64,000 nucleotides of DNA from JAFDVL01 sp031409955 (GCA_031409955.1 JANNYF010000267.1:1-64000); one strand, 5' to 3'; numbered from the stretch's first letter, positions 10,001 to 18,187 are shown. Notes: generated from the letters alone by a model not told the origin. Numbers and translations: made by a program.

Positions 10001-10073
10001 CGCCAGGATTGAAGTCGAAGACCGCTTCAGCGTGGTTCTTGATGTTCTTGATTTCGACTCTGGTAATTTGCAA
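7029..10073 (-). CDS. Rad50/SbcC-like SMC-family ATPase
   Basis: 1014 residues with the SbcC/Rad50 plan. The N-terminal ATPase lobe has Walker A GPNGAGKTT (residues 30-38). A long heptad-rich coiled coil (about 190-860) is interrupted near residue 525 by GGVCPLLTEKC. The C-terminal lobe has signature LSGGEQMTAALAVRLALLRE and Walker B LAFFDEPTTNMD. Proteins of this family hold DNA ends and work with an SbcD/Mre11 nuclease. No metallophosphoesterase is adjacent. The presumed zinc hook is C-x6-C instead of the standard CxxC. The next gene downstream is an MFS exporter with a 4-nt overlap. It could alternatively be a dedicated SMC-like ATPase rather than true SbcC. Confidence 0.85.
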   Translation of the reverse strand: MQITRVEIKNIKNHAEAVFDFNPGVTAICGPNGAGKTTIIEAIAWALFDHLEYNRDDFVKRGAKRGQVDISFRSNADDREYLVHRDTGGGYYVYDVDTKVKLIEQKSQVIGWLKEHIGVEPTTDLPTLFKTTIGVPQGTFTADFSLAPAPRKKVFDQILKVEEYRAAADNLKATRNHLDTRLTETDRKIAAAEGELKAYDELKQQFDDAAAKLQDLEQQLLTATQARNQAEQLARQYSELSEQINKQRGIVERTNIKSQLTRGNLTTAREAAEQARAAADIVTRSRAGAEQYQSAVQRLTECEKQRSTREMLRARASKLEQDHVTAKVQIESAKERLREVAHAKEELTGLTARVKEQETLENRLAELRESRGQAQGLQHAADALDRELERLRTRFAELKQRLKDADQFRQAAEQTESLEIEFRSLTERLTHSEIARQGAQLKRDQVTQAQSELTRLQAEQTKLTNEIARLQPLAQQVQQLAEAESKQQSETDRLAKLRAETARDAEMISALESGGVCPLLTEKCLNLKPGESLDKRFKSGLDTRRKEIAQLEKSTLAAEVKKLRTAEAETKRLPKLQEDLTALADRQTKQQTLIAKLEADITTTKALPDIELKQLQQQRQTLDLQLRQAREAQAKLSQVEVLNREALSIQEEGKNKRADHEALQQKLAALSTTEAQLIETETMVQALGDPRSRASALNQLLKREAEWQQICANVEVILQKITSQLDQLNAELIIFATLDATMAEATAARASNESAYQAFIANENTAATVNARAAEAKSLNDELARTESALNAATAQLVALEEQYDADQHSRALTALRDLRERVTQLTTQLEHLREQHEKLTTQLTYLNEVRATMRAEIAAHEQLSTLRSTNEFIRDTLQKAAPFITEAYLHSISIEANQLFREISGQYDATLKWSNDYEITLEERGYARPFATLSGGEQMTAALAVRLALLREFSDHLSLAFFDEPTTNMDEDRRRNLAQQIGRVTGFKQLFVISHDDSFENFTDQVIVLGDKE

Positions 10074-10170
10074 GGGGCGGGGAAACGGCGGAAAAGAGAT
10101 CAGAGGTGAGAAGGCAGAGCGTCGTTCTTGCGAAACTTACATCTGCCATCTGTCCTCTGTCATCCGAAAA

Positions 10171-10443
10171 CTAAACGGTAGCGTTTTGTACGGTTTCTGG
10201 ATTATCGGTGTGACCGAGCAAATGTTGGCCTTCGGAACTGCGCGGGTCAATGGTGCGGACATGCTTACGTCCGCGCATTTCCCAGATGGCCGTGATTTTG
10301 CCGTCCTTTTCGACAGCGTGATACGAAAGGTCTTCGTGAGTTTCCACTGGTGCGGTTGCTTGAGTGGTCGTGGCCTCAGTGGTCGTGGCCTCAGTGGTCG
10401 TGGTCTCAGTGGTCGTGGTCTCGGTGGTTGTGTTGTCGCTCAT
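10171..10443 (-). CDS. Small protein with Thr-rich pentapeptide repeats
   Basis: 90 residues, starting at an ATG with AGGAG upstream. Residues 5-30 are a run of five-residue units of the type TTTET/TTTEA/TTTQA, encoded by 15-bp tandem repeats at about 10364-10430. The remaining ~55 residues (ETHEDLSYHAVEKDGKITAIWEMRGRKHVRTIDP) look like a compact small domain without signal peptide or membrane segment. I do not recognise a family. The repeat length is divisible by three, so unit number can vary without breaking the frame. Confidence 0.6.
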   Translation of the reverse strand: MSDNTTTETTTTETTTTEATTTEATTTQATAPVETHEDLSYHAVEKDGKITAIWEMRGRKHVRTIDPRSSEGQHLLGHTDNPETVQNATV

Positions 10444-10525
10444 GAATGAGTAGCTCCTGAAAGAAAGTAATAAAGGAAATCACAATTTTGCCATAGCCCC
10501 AGAGTAGTGTCTAGCTGGACTTCGG

Positions 10526-10723
10526 TCACGGCTCGGTCAAAGCCGATGTCGCGCCAGTTATTTGAAGCTGCCGATACTCTGCCAACAGCTCTTGCATAAT
10601 GTCAGAGAACGTCCAATTTGGATCGAGATGAGGCTTGGTGGCTAAACGGGTTTCCAATTCGGCTAAGGCGCGCGCTCTGGCCCAGGCAAAAAAACGAGTC
10701 AAATTGATGTCTTGTTCGATCAT
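10526..10723 (-). CDS. Hypothetical small protein
   Basis: 65 residues from the internal ATG at 10723 (MIEQDINLTRFFAWARARALAELE...). An upstream TTG would add ten residues. It is probably helical, with TFSDIMQELLAEYRQL in the middle, and has no signal or membrane segment. No strong ribosome binding site is seen, so the start is uncertain. It sits just upstream of the Thr-repeat gene on the same strand, with an 82-bp gap. No family is recognised. Confidence 0.45.
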   Translation of the reverse strand: MIEQDINLTRFFAWARARALAELETRLATKPHLDPNWTFSDIMQELLAEYRQLQITGATSALTEP

Positions 10724-10914
10724 TGGTTTATGAAAGGTGCCGCGATTAAGCAAGGATTCTCAACTTTCCGCAAAATCATGTCAAGAGAGGAGGTGATTGA
10801 GAAATAACTATTTGAGCATCGTTGAGCGTTTGTGGTACATTGCGGCTCGCGTCCCGCCACCCGGTTAGATCGCGCGTAACGACCCACTCCAGAGATGTTA
10901 ATTGAGGTGCTGTA

Positions 10915-11757
10915 ATGCTCACCGGATACAACACAGATGTGTCCTACGGAGGTGAAATATTCCACGTCCAAACGGAAGACAAAGGGCTTCATAGCCCGAT
11001 CATTCTGTCGTTGGTGTATCGTGCTGGCACCATACTGGCGGCGAAGAGAACAGCCTATACCAATCTCATTCAAGATGGGGTGGTGGATGAAATCGCCGTG
11101 GCGCAAATCCTGAATCGGCAGCATAAGATTTTGGTCGCGGCCATTGAGGCCGGAAAAAGTGGCAAGCTGGTCGAACTCAGTCGGCAACAGGGAGAGCGGA
11201 AAATCACCGCACTCCCAGACTCTCGTCCCGCATCGGCAGCGGCGCAACCACCGCTCAAGGCGGTTGTCCCACCGCCCGTGATTCTGGTAACAGAAATTCT
11301 TGAGCGACATGCCAATACCAGCAAGTCTGCTCCTTTCCCTGAAATCACCGTGGAGATTGTGACCCCGCAGGTGCGGCCCATACCGGCAGGCAGATCAATT
11401 GAAGCGCTCACCTTCGATCAAATTATTGCGGGGTATTTACAAAACACCCCAGCGTCCGAACAACTCCGTATCGAAGTTCTCTATCCGTCAAAGTTCCGCG
11501 CTGGAGATGAAGTGACAGTGCGGGCTGCCATCTTGAGCGGCGGCATCAATCCGACCTATGGTGCGAGCGTGACGCTGCAAATTTTGGGGACTAAAATTGA
11601 AGCGCAAACCTTGACGGGGCAGACGAATTTTCAAGGGCTGGTCAGCTTTCACATAATGATTCCGGTCTTTACCTCTGGGGCGGCGGCCTTAATTCTGAAG
11701 GCGCAAGCTCCGAATGGAGAGGAAGCGGAAGCCAAATTAATGATTACCCATAAGTGA
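10915..11757 (+). CDS. Conserved two-domain protein (GYNTDV N-terminal family, C-terminal Ig-like)
   Basis: 280 residues without a signal peptide. Residues 1-80 (LTGYNTDVSYGGEIFHVQTEDKG, then QHKILVAAIEAGKSG) match a family I recall in acidobacteria and myxobacteria with no assigned function. A proline/alanine-rich linker (about 95-125) leads to a C-terminal region from about residue 185 (LYPSKFRAGDEVTVRAAILSGGINP...) that reads as an Ig-like beta-sandwich. The stop codon directly abuts the start of a ThiS-type gene with zero spacing, so the two are co-translated. Function unknown; the sulfur-carrier neighbour is the only clue. Confidence 0.7.
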   Translation: MLTGYNTDVSYGGEIFHVQTEDKGLHSPIILSLVYRAGTILAAKRTAYTNLIQDGVVDEIAVAQILNRQHKILVAAIEAGKSGKLVELSRQQGERKITALPDSRPASAAAQPPLKAVVPPPVILVTEILERHANTSKSAPFPEITVEIVTPQVRPIPAGRSIEALTFDQIIAGYLQNTPASEQLRIEVLYPSKFRAGDEVTVRAAILSGGINPTYGASVTLQILGTKIEAQTLTGQTNFQGLVSFHIMIPVFTSGAAALILKAQAPNGEEAEAKLMITHK

Positions 11758-11979
11758 ATGAACCAAACACAAATGCAAATCGAAATTACCGTCAATGGAG
11801 AGTCGCGGCAAATCAACCGGGGCTTGACCGTCTCTGATCTGGTTGCACAGTTGGAGTTGGCTCCGCAACGCCTGGCAATTGAACATAACCTGTTAATTCT
11901 GGCGCGTTCCTTGTGGATGGAAACCCGTTTGCAGACCGGAGACCGCCTTGAAATCGTGCATTTTGTCGGCGGCGGATGA
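11758..11979 (+). CDS. thiS: ThiS-type sulfur carrier protein
   Basis: 73 residues with a ubiquitin-like beta-grasp: ITVNGESRQI, then LTVSDLVAQLELAPQRLAIEHN, then GDRLEIVHFVGGG. It ends in the obligatory C-terminal Gly-Gly, which is adenylated and thiocarboxylated to deliver sulfur to thiazole synthesis in thiamine biosynthesis. No thiG, thiF or thiO lies nearby, so it is an orphan here. The order of motifs and the VHFVGGG end favour ThiS over MoaD. It begins immediately after the stop of the upstream gene, and 168 bp downstream are empty before the next CDS. Confidence 0.85.
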   Translation: MNQTQMQIEITVNGESRQINRGLTVSDLVAQLELAPQRLAIEHNLLILARSLWMETRLQTGDRLEIVHFVGGG

Positions 11980-12225
11980 CGCCTCGGCTGATTTTGCGTT
12001 CACCCGGACGAATTTTTTCCCAAAGGTTCAGATTCAGCTTTGCCCATAAGCCGCGACCCACCCAATCAACCCAACCTAACAGTCCCTGACCGTTAGTTCC
12101 GAAGTTATAGATTGAACGAAGGAAGTTAACCGTTAACCAAAAACGGTGTGGGTCCAATTCGGAAAACCGAGATTACTACTGTGTCTATTTCATCCATGAC
12201 TGCGAGAGATTTCAGAGGTTCTACT

Positions 12226-13602
12226 ATGCCGGCCCAACCGGCTGAGGTCACTCAGTTGCGGGAATGGTTAGCGAAGCTGGCGATGGAAAATAAAGCCACA
12301 ATGCTGTTCGAATTAGAGGTCTGGATTCGCTGTTTCGACCGCTTTTTTCGCATTCGCAATCATCCGTTCAGTGAAACGGAATTGCGCGAAATTGTGCGCC
12401 GTGACTTTTCCGAGGAGTTGAAAATCGTCCGTAGTGTCAGCCTCCGAATGAGTCAGATATGCACTGATCTTATTTCGCTGGATCGGACGGATTCGACCTC
12501 TTTCGGACAATATGTCGAAAGTGAAATCCTTCATGCCGAGGGGACCTGGCGGCTTGATGACAAGCCGCTGAAATCCACGAAGCCGGAAGATTCATTGTCA
12601 TTGCTGATCGAATCGCTGGCGGATTTGCGTCCGATTTTGGAGAGTCTGACGCAAGCGCCTTCCATCAACTTCCAAACCTTCACCAGTGTGGGGAAGCTGG
12701 TCAACCGCGAGTTGCACCGCAGTCATTTTATCGCGCCATTATTGGCGAATAAATTCAAACCCGAATTTGATCGCATCGAACATTCGGAAATTACGGCGAT
12801 TATCAAAGGCATCAAGGCGCACGATCTGCGGCAGCAAATCGCTCAGGTCTTTCTCGAAACGTTTCGGATGCTGCGCTACCTGCATTTCATCGGCGAAGAT
12901 TTGCGGGCGGACCGTCCGCTCAAACGAACACTCTTGCTCTTCTCGCTCATCTATTCGGAAATTCGTGCGTTGTTGGACTTTATTGACAGCCGCGTTCTAA
13001 CCTCGAATGCGTTGGGCGAAGAGGGCCGCGACATCGTTGATGGATGTAGTTACGCCATGCGGATGGAATTGGATAAAGTTTTTGGGAAAGAATTGATCGG
13101 ATTTGTGAACTTGCGCCAAGCGCCGCCGATTTATGCCAAAGTCGAAAATTCACATGGCCTACTGCGTAATTGTTTGCAACAAACCATCGTTGGCATTGCC
13201 CATGCCTTCAATCCAACTTTGACCGGCTCAGAAATTTTCCCCGATTTCCAAACGTTCCGCAATCAATCGAAGCAGCTTCGCGCCGATCTTTGGCACTTGA
13301 TTATGCATTTGCGATATTACGAAGCGCAGGTCGAACACGCGCACGATGGGCATTTAATTGAGCAATTAGTGGCGTTCCGCGATGGTTCGATGCGGTTTTT
13401 GATGTTCCGCGATTGGGAACAACTCGAACGAATGCACGATGAGATTGTTTCGGCTCCGACGAATGATGCGTTGCGCCGTCACATTCACTTGTTCGCCACC
13501 TATCTGGAAACCCTCTTGGGCCAAATCAATTTGCGCGCCGTCTTGGGCAATGATCCGTTTGATTATCCCGAAGTGGAAATCCAGGTGAAAGCTGTAAGTT
13601 GA
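12226..13602 (+). CDS. Hypothetical helical protein
   Basis: 458 residues from the ATG at 12226, preferred because AGAGG lies 7-8 nt upstream. Upstream alternatives are an ATG at 12196 and a GTG at 12148. The protein is rich in Leu, Glu and Arg, probably all-alpha, and lacks signal peptide or clear membrane segments. Segments such as AMENKATMLFELEVWIRCFDRFFRIRNHPFSE and HLFATYLETLLGQINLRAVLGNDPF suggest a repeated helical-bundle scaffold. I recognise no family or catalytic motif. It is convergent with the PIG-L gene; an imperfect inverted repeat with GGGCGAGCGG arms fills the gap. Confidence 0.7.
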   Translation: MPAQPAEVTQLREWLAKLAMENKATMLFELEVWIRCFDRFFRIRNHPFSETELREIVRRDFSEELKIVRSVSLRMSQICTDLISLDRTDSTSFGQYVESEILHAEGTWRLDDKPLKSTKPEDSLSLLIESLADLRPILESLTQAPSINFQTFTSVGKLVNRELHRSHFIAPLLANKFKPEFDRIEHSEITAIIKGIKAHDLRQQIAQVFLETFRMLRYLHFIGEDLRADRPLKRTLLLFSLIYSEIRALLDFIDSRVLTSNALGEEGRDIVDGCSYAMRMELDKVFGKELIGFVNLRQAPPIYAKVENSHGLLRNCLQQTIVGIAHAFNPTLTGSEIFPDFQTFRNQSKQLRADLWHLIMHLRYYEAQVEHAHDGHLIEQLVAFRDGSMRFLMFRDWEQLERMHDEIVSAPTNDALRRHIHLFATYLETLLGQINLRAVLGNDPFDYPEVEIQVKAVS

Positions 13603-13665
13603 GATGGGGCGAGCGGGCGAAATAGCCTGTCGGCGATTTTCTTATCCTCCCATCTCTCACTCTCC

Positions 13666-16362
13666 CTATTTTCCGCTCGCCCTCCCCGCCTTATGTTTCG
13701 CGTAACTCACCAGATTCGCAAACAGCCGATACGCGCCTGGCACGCCGCTGGGAAATTGTCGGAACCACGCATAGCCTGTGAAGATGTATGAGCCTTTGCC
13801 ATACTCCGCAATCAATTGACCGCCTTTGAGCGATGTCCCCGGATCATCAGACGACGCGAGCAATGGTGTGTATTTCGCATCCCACTCGCTCAGGAAATAG
13901 AGACCGCGTTCCTGCACCCAGCCTTGCCAATCCGCCTCCGTAATCTTATTGGGAAAATTGAACAGCGGGTGCGTCGGTTCCAGCATTGTCATCGGGGCCG
14001 TTTCATCCGTCACGCGCAAGTTGCCCGCCATCTTCACCGGATACGGCGCGAAGTTGCCGTTGACGAATTCCTGTTTGTTGTATTGCACGATTAACGTGCC
14101 ACCGTTCGAGACGTACTCCAACAGCCGTTTGTTGTTCGCCATCACGTCTTCATTCACTTCATAAACACGAATGCCGAGGATGATCGTGTCATAGCTGGAC
14201 AAATCACCCGAAGCCAATTCAGACGGGCTGATGCGTTTCACGTTGACGCCGAGTTGTGCGAGCGCTTGCGGGCCATCATCGCCGCTGCCCATCACGTAAC
14301 CGACGTTTAAATTTTTAGCGACGGTCACATCAAACACTTCGATTTTGGTCGTTGCCGGGCGATAAATGTAATGCGTTTCGATGTGCGGATACGCAATGAC
14401 TTGATAGCCGTTGTCATAGGTTTGGCCGTTGGATTCGGCACTGGCTTTCAAGTCAAAGTTGCCGGTTGCTCCAACGGGCGGTGTGACCTTGAAGGTGCGC
14501 GCCGTTTTTTCGCCCTGTTTCGTGAAGGTGAGCGGACGATTGTCGGCTTCGACTTTCCAATGGGGCGGTGCATTCAACTTGATAGTGCCCTCCGTTTTGC
14601 GGCTGGCGTTGTGCGTAATTTCGATAGAGATTTCCACCCGCGTGTGTTCCAGACGCGGGTGTTCCAGACGCATCTGTTCGCGCGTGCGATTTTGATTGGC
14701 TGCCGGAATCACCAATAAAGACGGGTGTACGGTGAGCGTCAAGGCGGGTGCGACTTTCAACTCACGCCGAATTTCGCCAAAGGTTTTGTCGGCAAAACGA
14801 TACTCGACAGGTTGCGTGAGCGTGACCTTTTCACCGCTCAAAGTGAGTTCGACTTGTGCGTGCGCAACTGGCGGAGCGAACGGCAAATTGCGCGGCATTG
14901 TTTCTTCCCACTCGAATTGCTCTTTCGTGCGCGGTTTGGCCAGCCAATACGGTTGTGTCGGCATCGCATCTTCAGGCGCAGTTGCTTTGAAGCGCGCCAC
15001 ATAGCTCGGCGTTTCGCGTCCGCGCATAACCGGCATACCCGTCATCGGTAGCATTGGCTCCGGTTTAGTGGCTTCAACTTTCCAACTGTCAGGCAGGTTG
15101 AGTTTGACGTTTGCCGCCACAGCTTTCGCGTCTGTCGCAATAAACACATGCGCTGCGATTTCGACCGCCTCGCCCGGCGTCACGATTTCTGTGCTGCTCA
15201 ATGCGTCCACAATGACGCCGTGCGCTTTGGCTAAGGCTTGACTGAACTCCTGCTCTTTGCGCGCGAGCAGCCCGTCAACATTGGCTTTGGCGATGGGGTC
15301 GAGCTTTCCAAGCTGGGATCGCAACGCCCGCACTTCGCGCAAACCCGCAGCGAGATGAGGTGCGATGGCGGCAGGTTGTTCGAGCTTGAATTCGGCCATC
15401 GCTTGGGCGGCAAGGGCTTTGACTTTATGGAGTGAAGGCAAGAATTGTTCGCCACCATTGCCTGCGAATTTCGCAATGCCAACAATGCTTGTATCAATGC
15501 CTGTGAACAATGTCGTTTCAATTTCTGGCGCTTCGACGGAGCTTGAGAGGCGCGGAAACGAACGCACTTGCGAGCCGCGCATTTGCATCATTCCGAAATC
15601 CTGTGAGCGATGCCGACTACGCCCATCCGACGCGAGTTCATTGTACGAACGCCCTAATACTGGATCGAAGACGCCGACATCAAAACTGGCGCGTGGCCCG
15701 TTGTCCACATTGCCAAACACGCGCCCATAAAGCTTCAGCACTTGCCACGGCTGCAATCTTTCTTTGGCAAGCTGTTCAGGAAAGCGTTTCGGATCGGCGG
15801 CAGCTTTGATCGCCTCGGGCGCGAGCAGCCCGGCGACTTGATGCTGCCCGTGTCCATCGCGTGGCGTGCCCGAAAATCCATTAACGACCACCATCGGACG
15901 CATCATCCGAATGACGCGCACCATATCGCCGAGCAGTTCTTCGCGGTTCCATTTTTGCAATGTTTCTTCGGGCGAGCGAGTGAAGCCAAAATCAAACGCG
16001 CGGGTGAAATACTGCTCTGCGCCATCAAGTTTGCGCGCGGCTAACAACTCTTCGGTGCGAATCACGCCGAGTCCTTCCCACAGTTCCGGGCCGATGCCAT
16101 TCTGTCCGCCTTCACCGCGATTGAGCGACAGATACGCCGCGCGTGCGCCCTCCTTGCGTGACACATACGCGAGCATTTCAGTGGCTTCATCATCGGGGTG
16201 TGCTGCTGTATGCAAGACGCTGGCGATGGTTTGCACGCGGCGCAACAGCAAGGCCAAACCGCTCGCACCGCGATCTTCCGGCGCAGGGCGCGTGTCGGCG
16301 AAGGGCGGAACCGAGGGCAGGAAAAGGCAAAGGGCAAGAGCAAATCGGAGCGTTATTTTCAT
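13666..16362 (-). CDS. Secreted PIG-L/LmbE-family hydrolase with large C-terminal extension
   Basis: 898 residues with an N-terminal signal peptide (MKITLRFALALCLFLPSVPPFADT). The PIG-L catalytic domain covers about 45-290. It shows the zinc/general-base motif AHPDDE (54-59), NRGEGGQNG, and DGHGQHQVAG, where the third metal histidine is expected. This superfamily removes acyl groups from N-acetyl-glucosaminyl or related substrates. The ~600-residue remainder contains two beta-sandwich-like regions (around TVHPSLLVIP and VEISIEITHNASRKTEG) and a C-terminal ThuA/GATase-like segment (YDTIILGIRVYEVNEDVMANNKRLLEYVSNGGTLIVQYN). This long form recurs in acidobacteria; its substrate is unknown. Confidence 0.85.
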   Translation of the reverse strand: MKITLRFALALCLFLPSVPPFADTRPAPEDRGASGLALLLRRVQTIASVLHTAAHPDDEATEMLAYVSRKEGARAAYLSLNRGEGGQNGIGPELWEGLGVIRTEELLAARKLDGAEQYFTRAFDFGFTRSPEETLQKWNREELLGDMVRVIRMMRPMVVVNGFSGTPRDGHGQHQVAGLLAPEAIKAAADPKRFPEQLAKERLQPWQVLKLYGRVFGNVDNGPRASFDVGVFDPVLGRSYNELASDGRSRHRSQDFGMMQMRGSQVRSFPRLSSSVEAPEIETTLFTGIDTSIVGIAKFAGNGGEQFLPSLHKVKALAAQAMAEFKLEQPAAIAPHLAAGLREVRALRSQLGKLDPIAKANVDGLLARKEQEFSQALAKAHGVIVDALSSTEIVTPGEAVEIAAHVFIATDAKAVAANVKLNLPDSWKVEATKPEPMLPMTGMPVMRGRETPSYVARFKATAPEDAMPTQPYWLAKPRTKEQFEWEETMPRNLPFAPPVAHAQVELTLSGEKVTLTQPVEYRFADKTFGEIRRELKVAPALTLTVHPSLLVIPAANQNRTREQMRLEHPRLEHTRVEISIEITHNASRKTEGTIKLNAPPHWKVEADNRPLTFTKQGEKTARTFKVTPPVGATGNFDLKASAESNGQTYDNGYQVIAYPHIETHYIYRPATTKIEVFDVTVAKNLNVGYVMGSGDDGPQALAQLGVNVKRISPSELASGDLSSYDTIILGIRVYEVNEDVMANNKRLLEYVSNGGTLIVQYNKQEFVNGNFAPYPVKMAGNLRVTDETAPMTMLEPTHPLFNFPNKITEADWQGWVQERGLYFLSEWDAKYTPLLASSDDPGTSLKGGQLIAEYGKGSYIFTGYAWFRQFPSGVPGAYRLFANLVSYAKHKAGRASGK

Positions 16363-16406
16363 AGTTTAGGTTTTCTCGTGTTACGAAGTCAGCTTGTACC
16401 TCGACA

Positions 16407-16655
16407 TCATATTTCTGCCTGCACATGTGTGCAATGGAGAACTACGGGATTTCTTTGACGCATCAGGTTCTGATGCAGCGCCAGGACAATGGTTTCTTCG
16501 CCCTCTATGACCTGGATGAAATTGCCATTGCTATAAAGCAGCATCCCCGTGATTCCACTGTGTGAATTACGCGCTCTCGCCTGCCTCAGAAGTTCGACCA
16601 GTTCGGCCTCGCTAAATAGCTTCGTGGCTGAACTCACATAAACCAGATAGATCAT
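16407..16655 (-). CDS. BLUF-domain protein, C-terminally truncated
   Basis: 82 residues covering most of a BLUF blue-light/FAD sensor: LVYVSSATKLFSEAELVELLRQARARN, GITGMLLYSNGNFIQVIEGEE. The photocycle residues Tyr6, Asn30 and Gln48 are all present. The sequence departs from the family after about residue 55 (LALHQNLMRQRNPVVLHCTHVQAEI) and stops before the usual RxFxxWSMGF strand with the semi-conserved Trp/Met. Other frames downstream do not restore it. The start is 5 nt after the glmM stop, so it is co-transcribed with glmM. It may be a decaying gene or a minimal variant. Confidence 0.7.
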   Translation of the reverse strand: MIYLVYVSSATKLFSEAELVELLRQARARNSHSGITGMLLYSNGNFIQVIEGEETIVLALHQNLMRQRNPVVLHCTHVQAEI

Positions 16656-16660
16656 CCACT

Positions 16661-18016
16661 TTAGCTCAAATATTCCCGTAAGGTCTGCGCCATCGCCTCG
16701 GCCTGCGCGCGGATCGTCGCTTCGTCTTGGCCTTCGATCATCACGCGCGCCAGATTCTCGGTGCCGGAATACCGCAGCAACAAACGCCCGTTGCCTTCCA
16801 ACTCCGCATTGAGTTTATCCCCCATCGCTTTGATCGGCGCGACCGAGTCAAGCGGCGGTTTGCTGGCGACTTTGACGTTGATGATGACTTGCGGGTAGTG
16901 CGTAAACCCGCTCGTTAATTCCGTCAAACTCTTGCCCGAATCTTTCATCACGCGCAGCACTTCGAGCGCGGTTATCATTCCATCGCCCGCCAGTGAAATG
17001 TTGGGAAAGATGACGTGACCGGATTGTTCGCCGCCAAGGCTGCCGCCGTTTTTCAGCAATTCATCCAATACATATTTGTCGCCGACGTTGGTGCGAATAA
17101 GTTTGATGCCGCGTTGTTGCAGGCCAAGTTCAAGGCCGAGATTGCTCATCACCGTTGCCACCACGCGATTGCCTGCAAGTTCGTTTTTTGCCGCGAGATA
17201 GTTGGCGACGATGAACAGCACTTGATCGCCGTCTACCAATTTGCCGTTGGCCTCCACGAACAACGCGCGATCTGCGTCGCCGTCAAATGCGATGCCTAAG
17301 TCTGCTTTGAGTTCTACGACTTTGGCTTGCAGTTGTTCGGTGTGCAAGGCGCCACAAGCCAGATTGATATTGCGTCCGGTTGGCTCAACATGAATGGCGA
17401 TGATCGTTGCTCCGAGTGACTTGAAGAGTGTGGGCGCGAGCTGATGGGACGCACCATGCGCGCAATCCAGTACGATCTTTAAGCCGGAAAGCGTGAGATC
17501 GTTGCCCATTTCGGTTTGCAGAAAATGCAGGTACTTTTGTTGTAGCGCGTTTTCGTGTTGGATGTTTTTTGTAATGTTAGCAGGATTGATTACCGGAACG
17601 GCGGAGGCTTCGGATAGCAAATCGCCTTCAATCGCCTGTTCCATCGCTTCATCTAATTTTTGCCCGGAAGGGGAAAACACTTTCAGGCCGTTGTCTTGAA
17701 ATGGATTGTGCGAAGCAGAAATGACAATGCCTGCATCGGCGTTGAGCAGGCGGGCGAGATACGCCACGCCGGGAGTGGTGATGATACCTGCCGATTGATA
17801 ATTGGCCTGTGCCGCGAGAATGCCACGCATCACGGCGGCTTCGATCCACTCGCCCGATTCGCGCGTGTCGCGGCCTATGATTATCAACGGTGCGTGGCCT
17901 GTGCGTGTTTGCAAATGCGTGGCTAGTGAAAAGCCGAAGCGCGCAATGGTTGTTTCGTCCAGCGGATATTGACCCGCTTCACCACGAATGCCGTCTGTGC
18001 CAAATAATTTGCCCAT
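16661..18016 (-). CDS. glmM: Phosphoglucosamine mutase
   Basis: 451 residues, normal GlmM length, converting glucosamine-6-phosphate to glucosamine-1-phosphate on the way to UDP-GlcNAc for peptidoglycan and lipopolysaccharide. The start MGKLFGTDGIRG is the family's standard N-terminus; the frame is open 15 codons further up but without homology. The phosphoserine loop SASHNP has the active serine at 102. The metal loop DGDADRALF and the sugar-binding GGEQSGHVIF are present, and the C-terminal phosphate-binding RYSGTENLARVMIEG closes the protein. The truncated BLUF gene follows with 5 nt. Confidence 0.95.
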   Translation of the reverse strand: MGKLFGTDGIRGEAGQYPLDETTIARFGFSLATHLQTRTGHAPLIIIGRDTRESGEWIEAAVMRGILAAQANYQSAGIITTPGVAYLARLLNADAGIVISASHNPFQDNGLKVFSPSGQKLDEAMEQAIEGDLLSEASAVPVINPANITKNIQHENALQQKYLHFLQTEMGNDLTLSGLKIVLDCAHGASHQLAPTLFKSLGATIIAIHVEPTGRNINLACGALHTEQLQAKVVELKADLGIAFDGDADRALFVEANGKLVDGDQVLFIVANYLAAKNELAGNRVVATVMSNLGLELGLQQRGIKLIRTNVGDKYVLDELLKNGGSLGGEQSGHVIFPNISLAGDGMITALEVLRVMKDSGKSLTELTSGFTHYPQVIINVKVASKPPLDSVAPIKAMGDKLNAELEGNGRLLLRYSGTENLARVMIEGQDEATIRAQAEAMAQTLREYLS

Positions 18017-18119
18017 AAGGTTGTTTTGAATATGAGGATCGGGGAAGTTTGTTGCGAACAAGAGGCGGGAAGATAATCGAAAAGGAAGAAAAAGTCATTC
18101 AAAAAGTGACCTTGCGCAC

Positions 18120-18182
18120 GTAGTGGCGAATTCATTCGCTGGCTTTGGTTTGGGTGGAACACGCGAATGAATTCGCTACTAC
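18120..18182. repeat. Paired-palindrome repeat (GCGAATtcATTCGC type)
   Basis: Two 20-nt arms (18120-18139 and 18163-18182) are reverse complements at 19 of 20 positions around a 23-nt spacer. Each arm contains the palindrome GCGAATTCATTCGC. It lies between the BON gene's terminator and glmM. A related single CATTCGC...GCGAATG hairpin occurs near 48060 in the T6SS locus. Confidence 0.85.
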
Positions 18183-18187
18183 ATGTA

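Noticed and set aside
10364..10430. Possible CRISPR-like tandem repeat
   Set aside because: The 15-bp units are directly adjacent without spacers and are in frame within a coding region.
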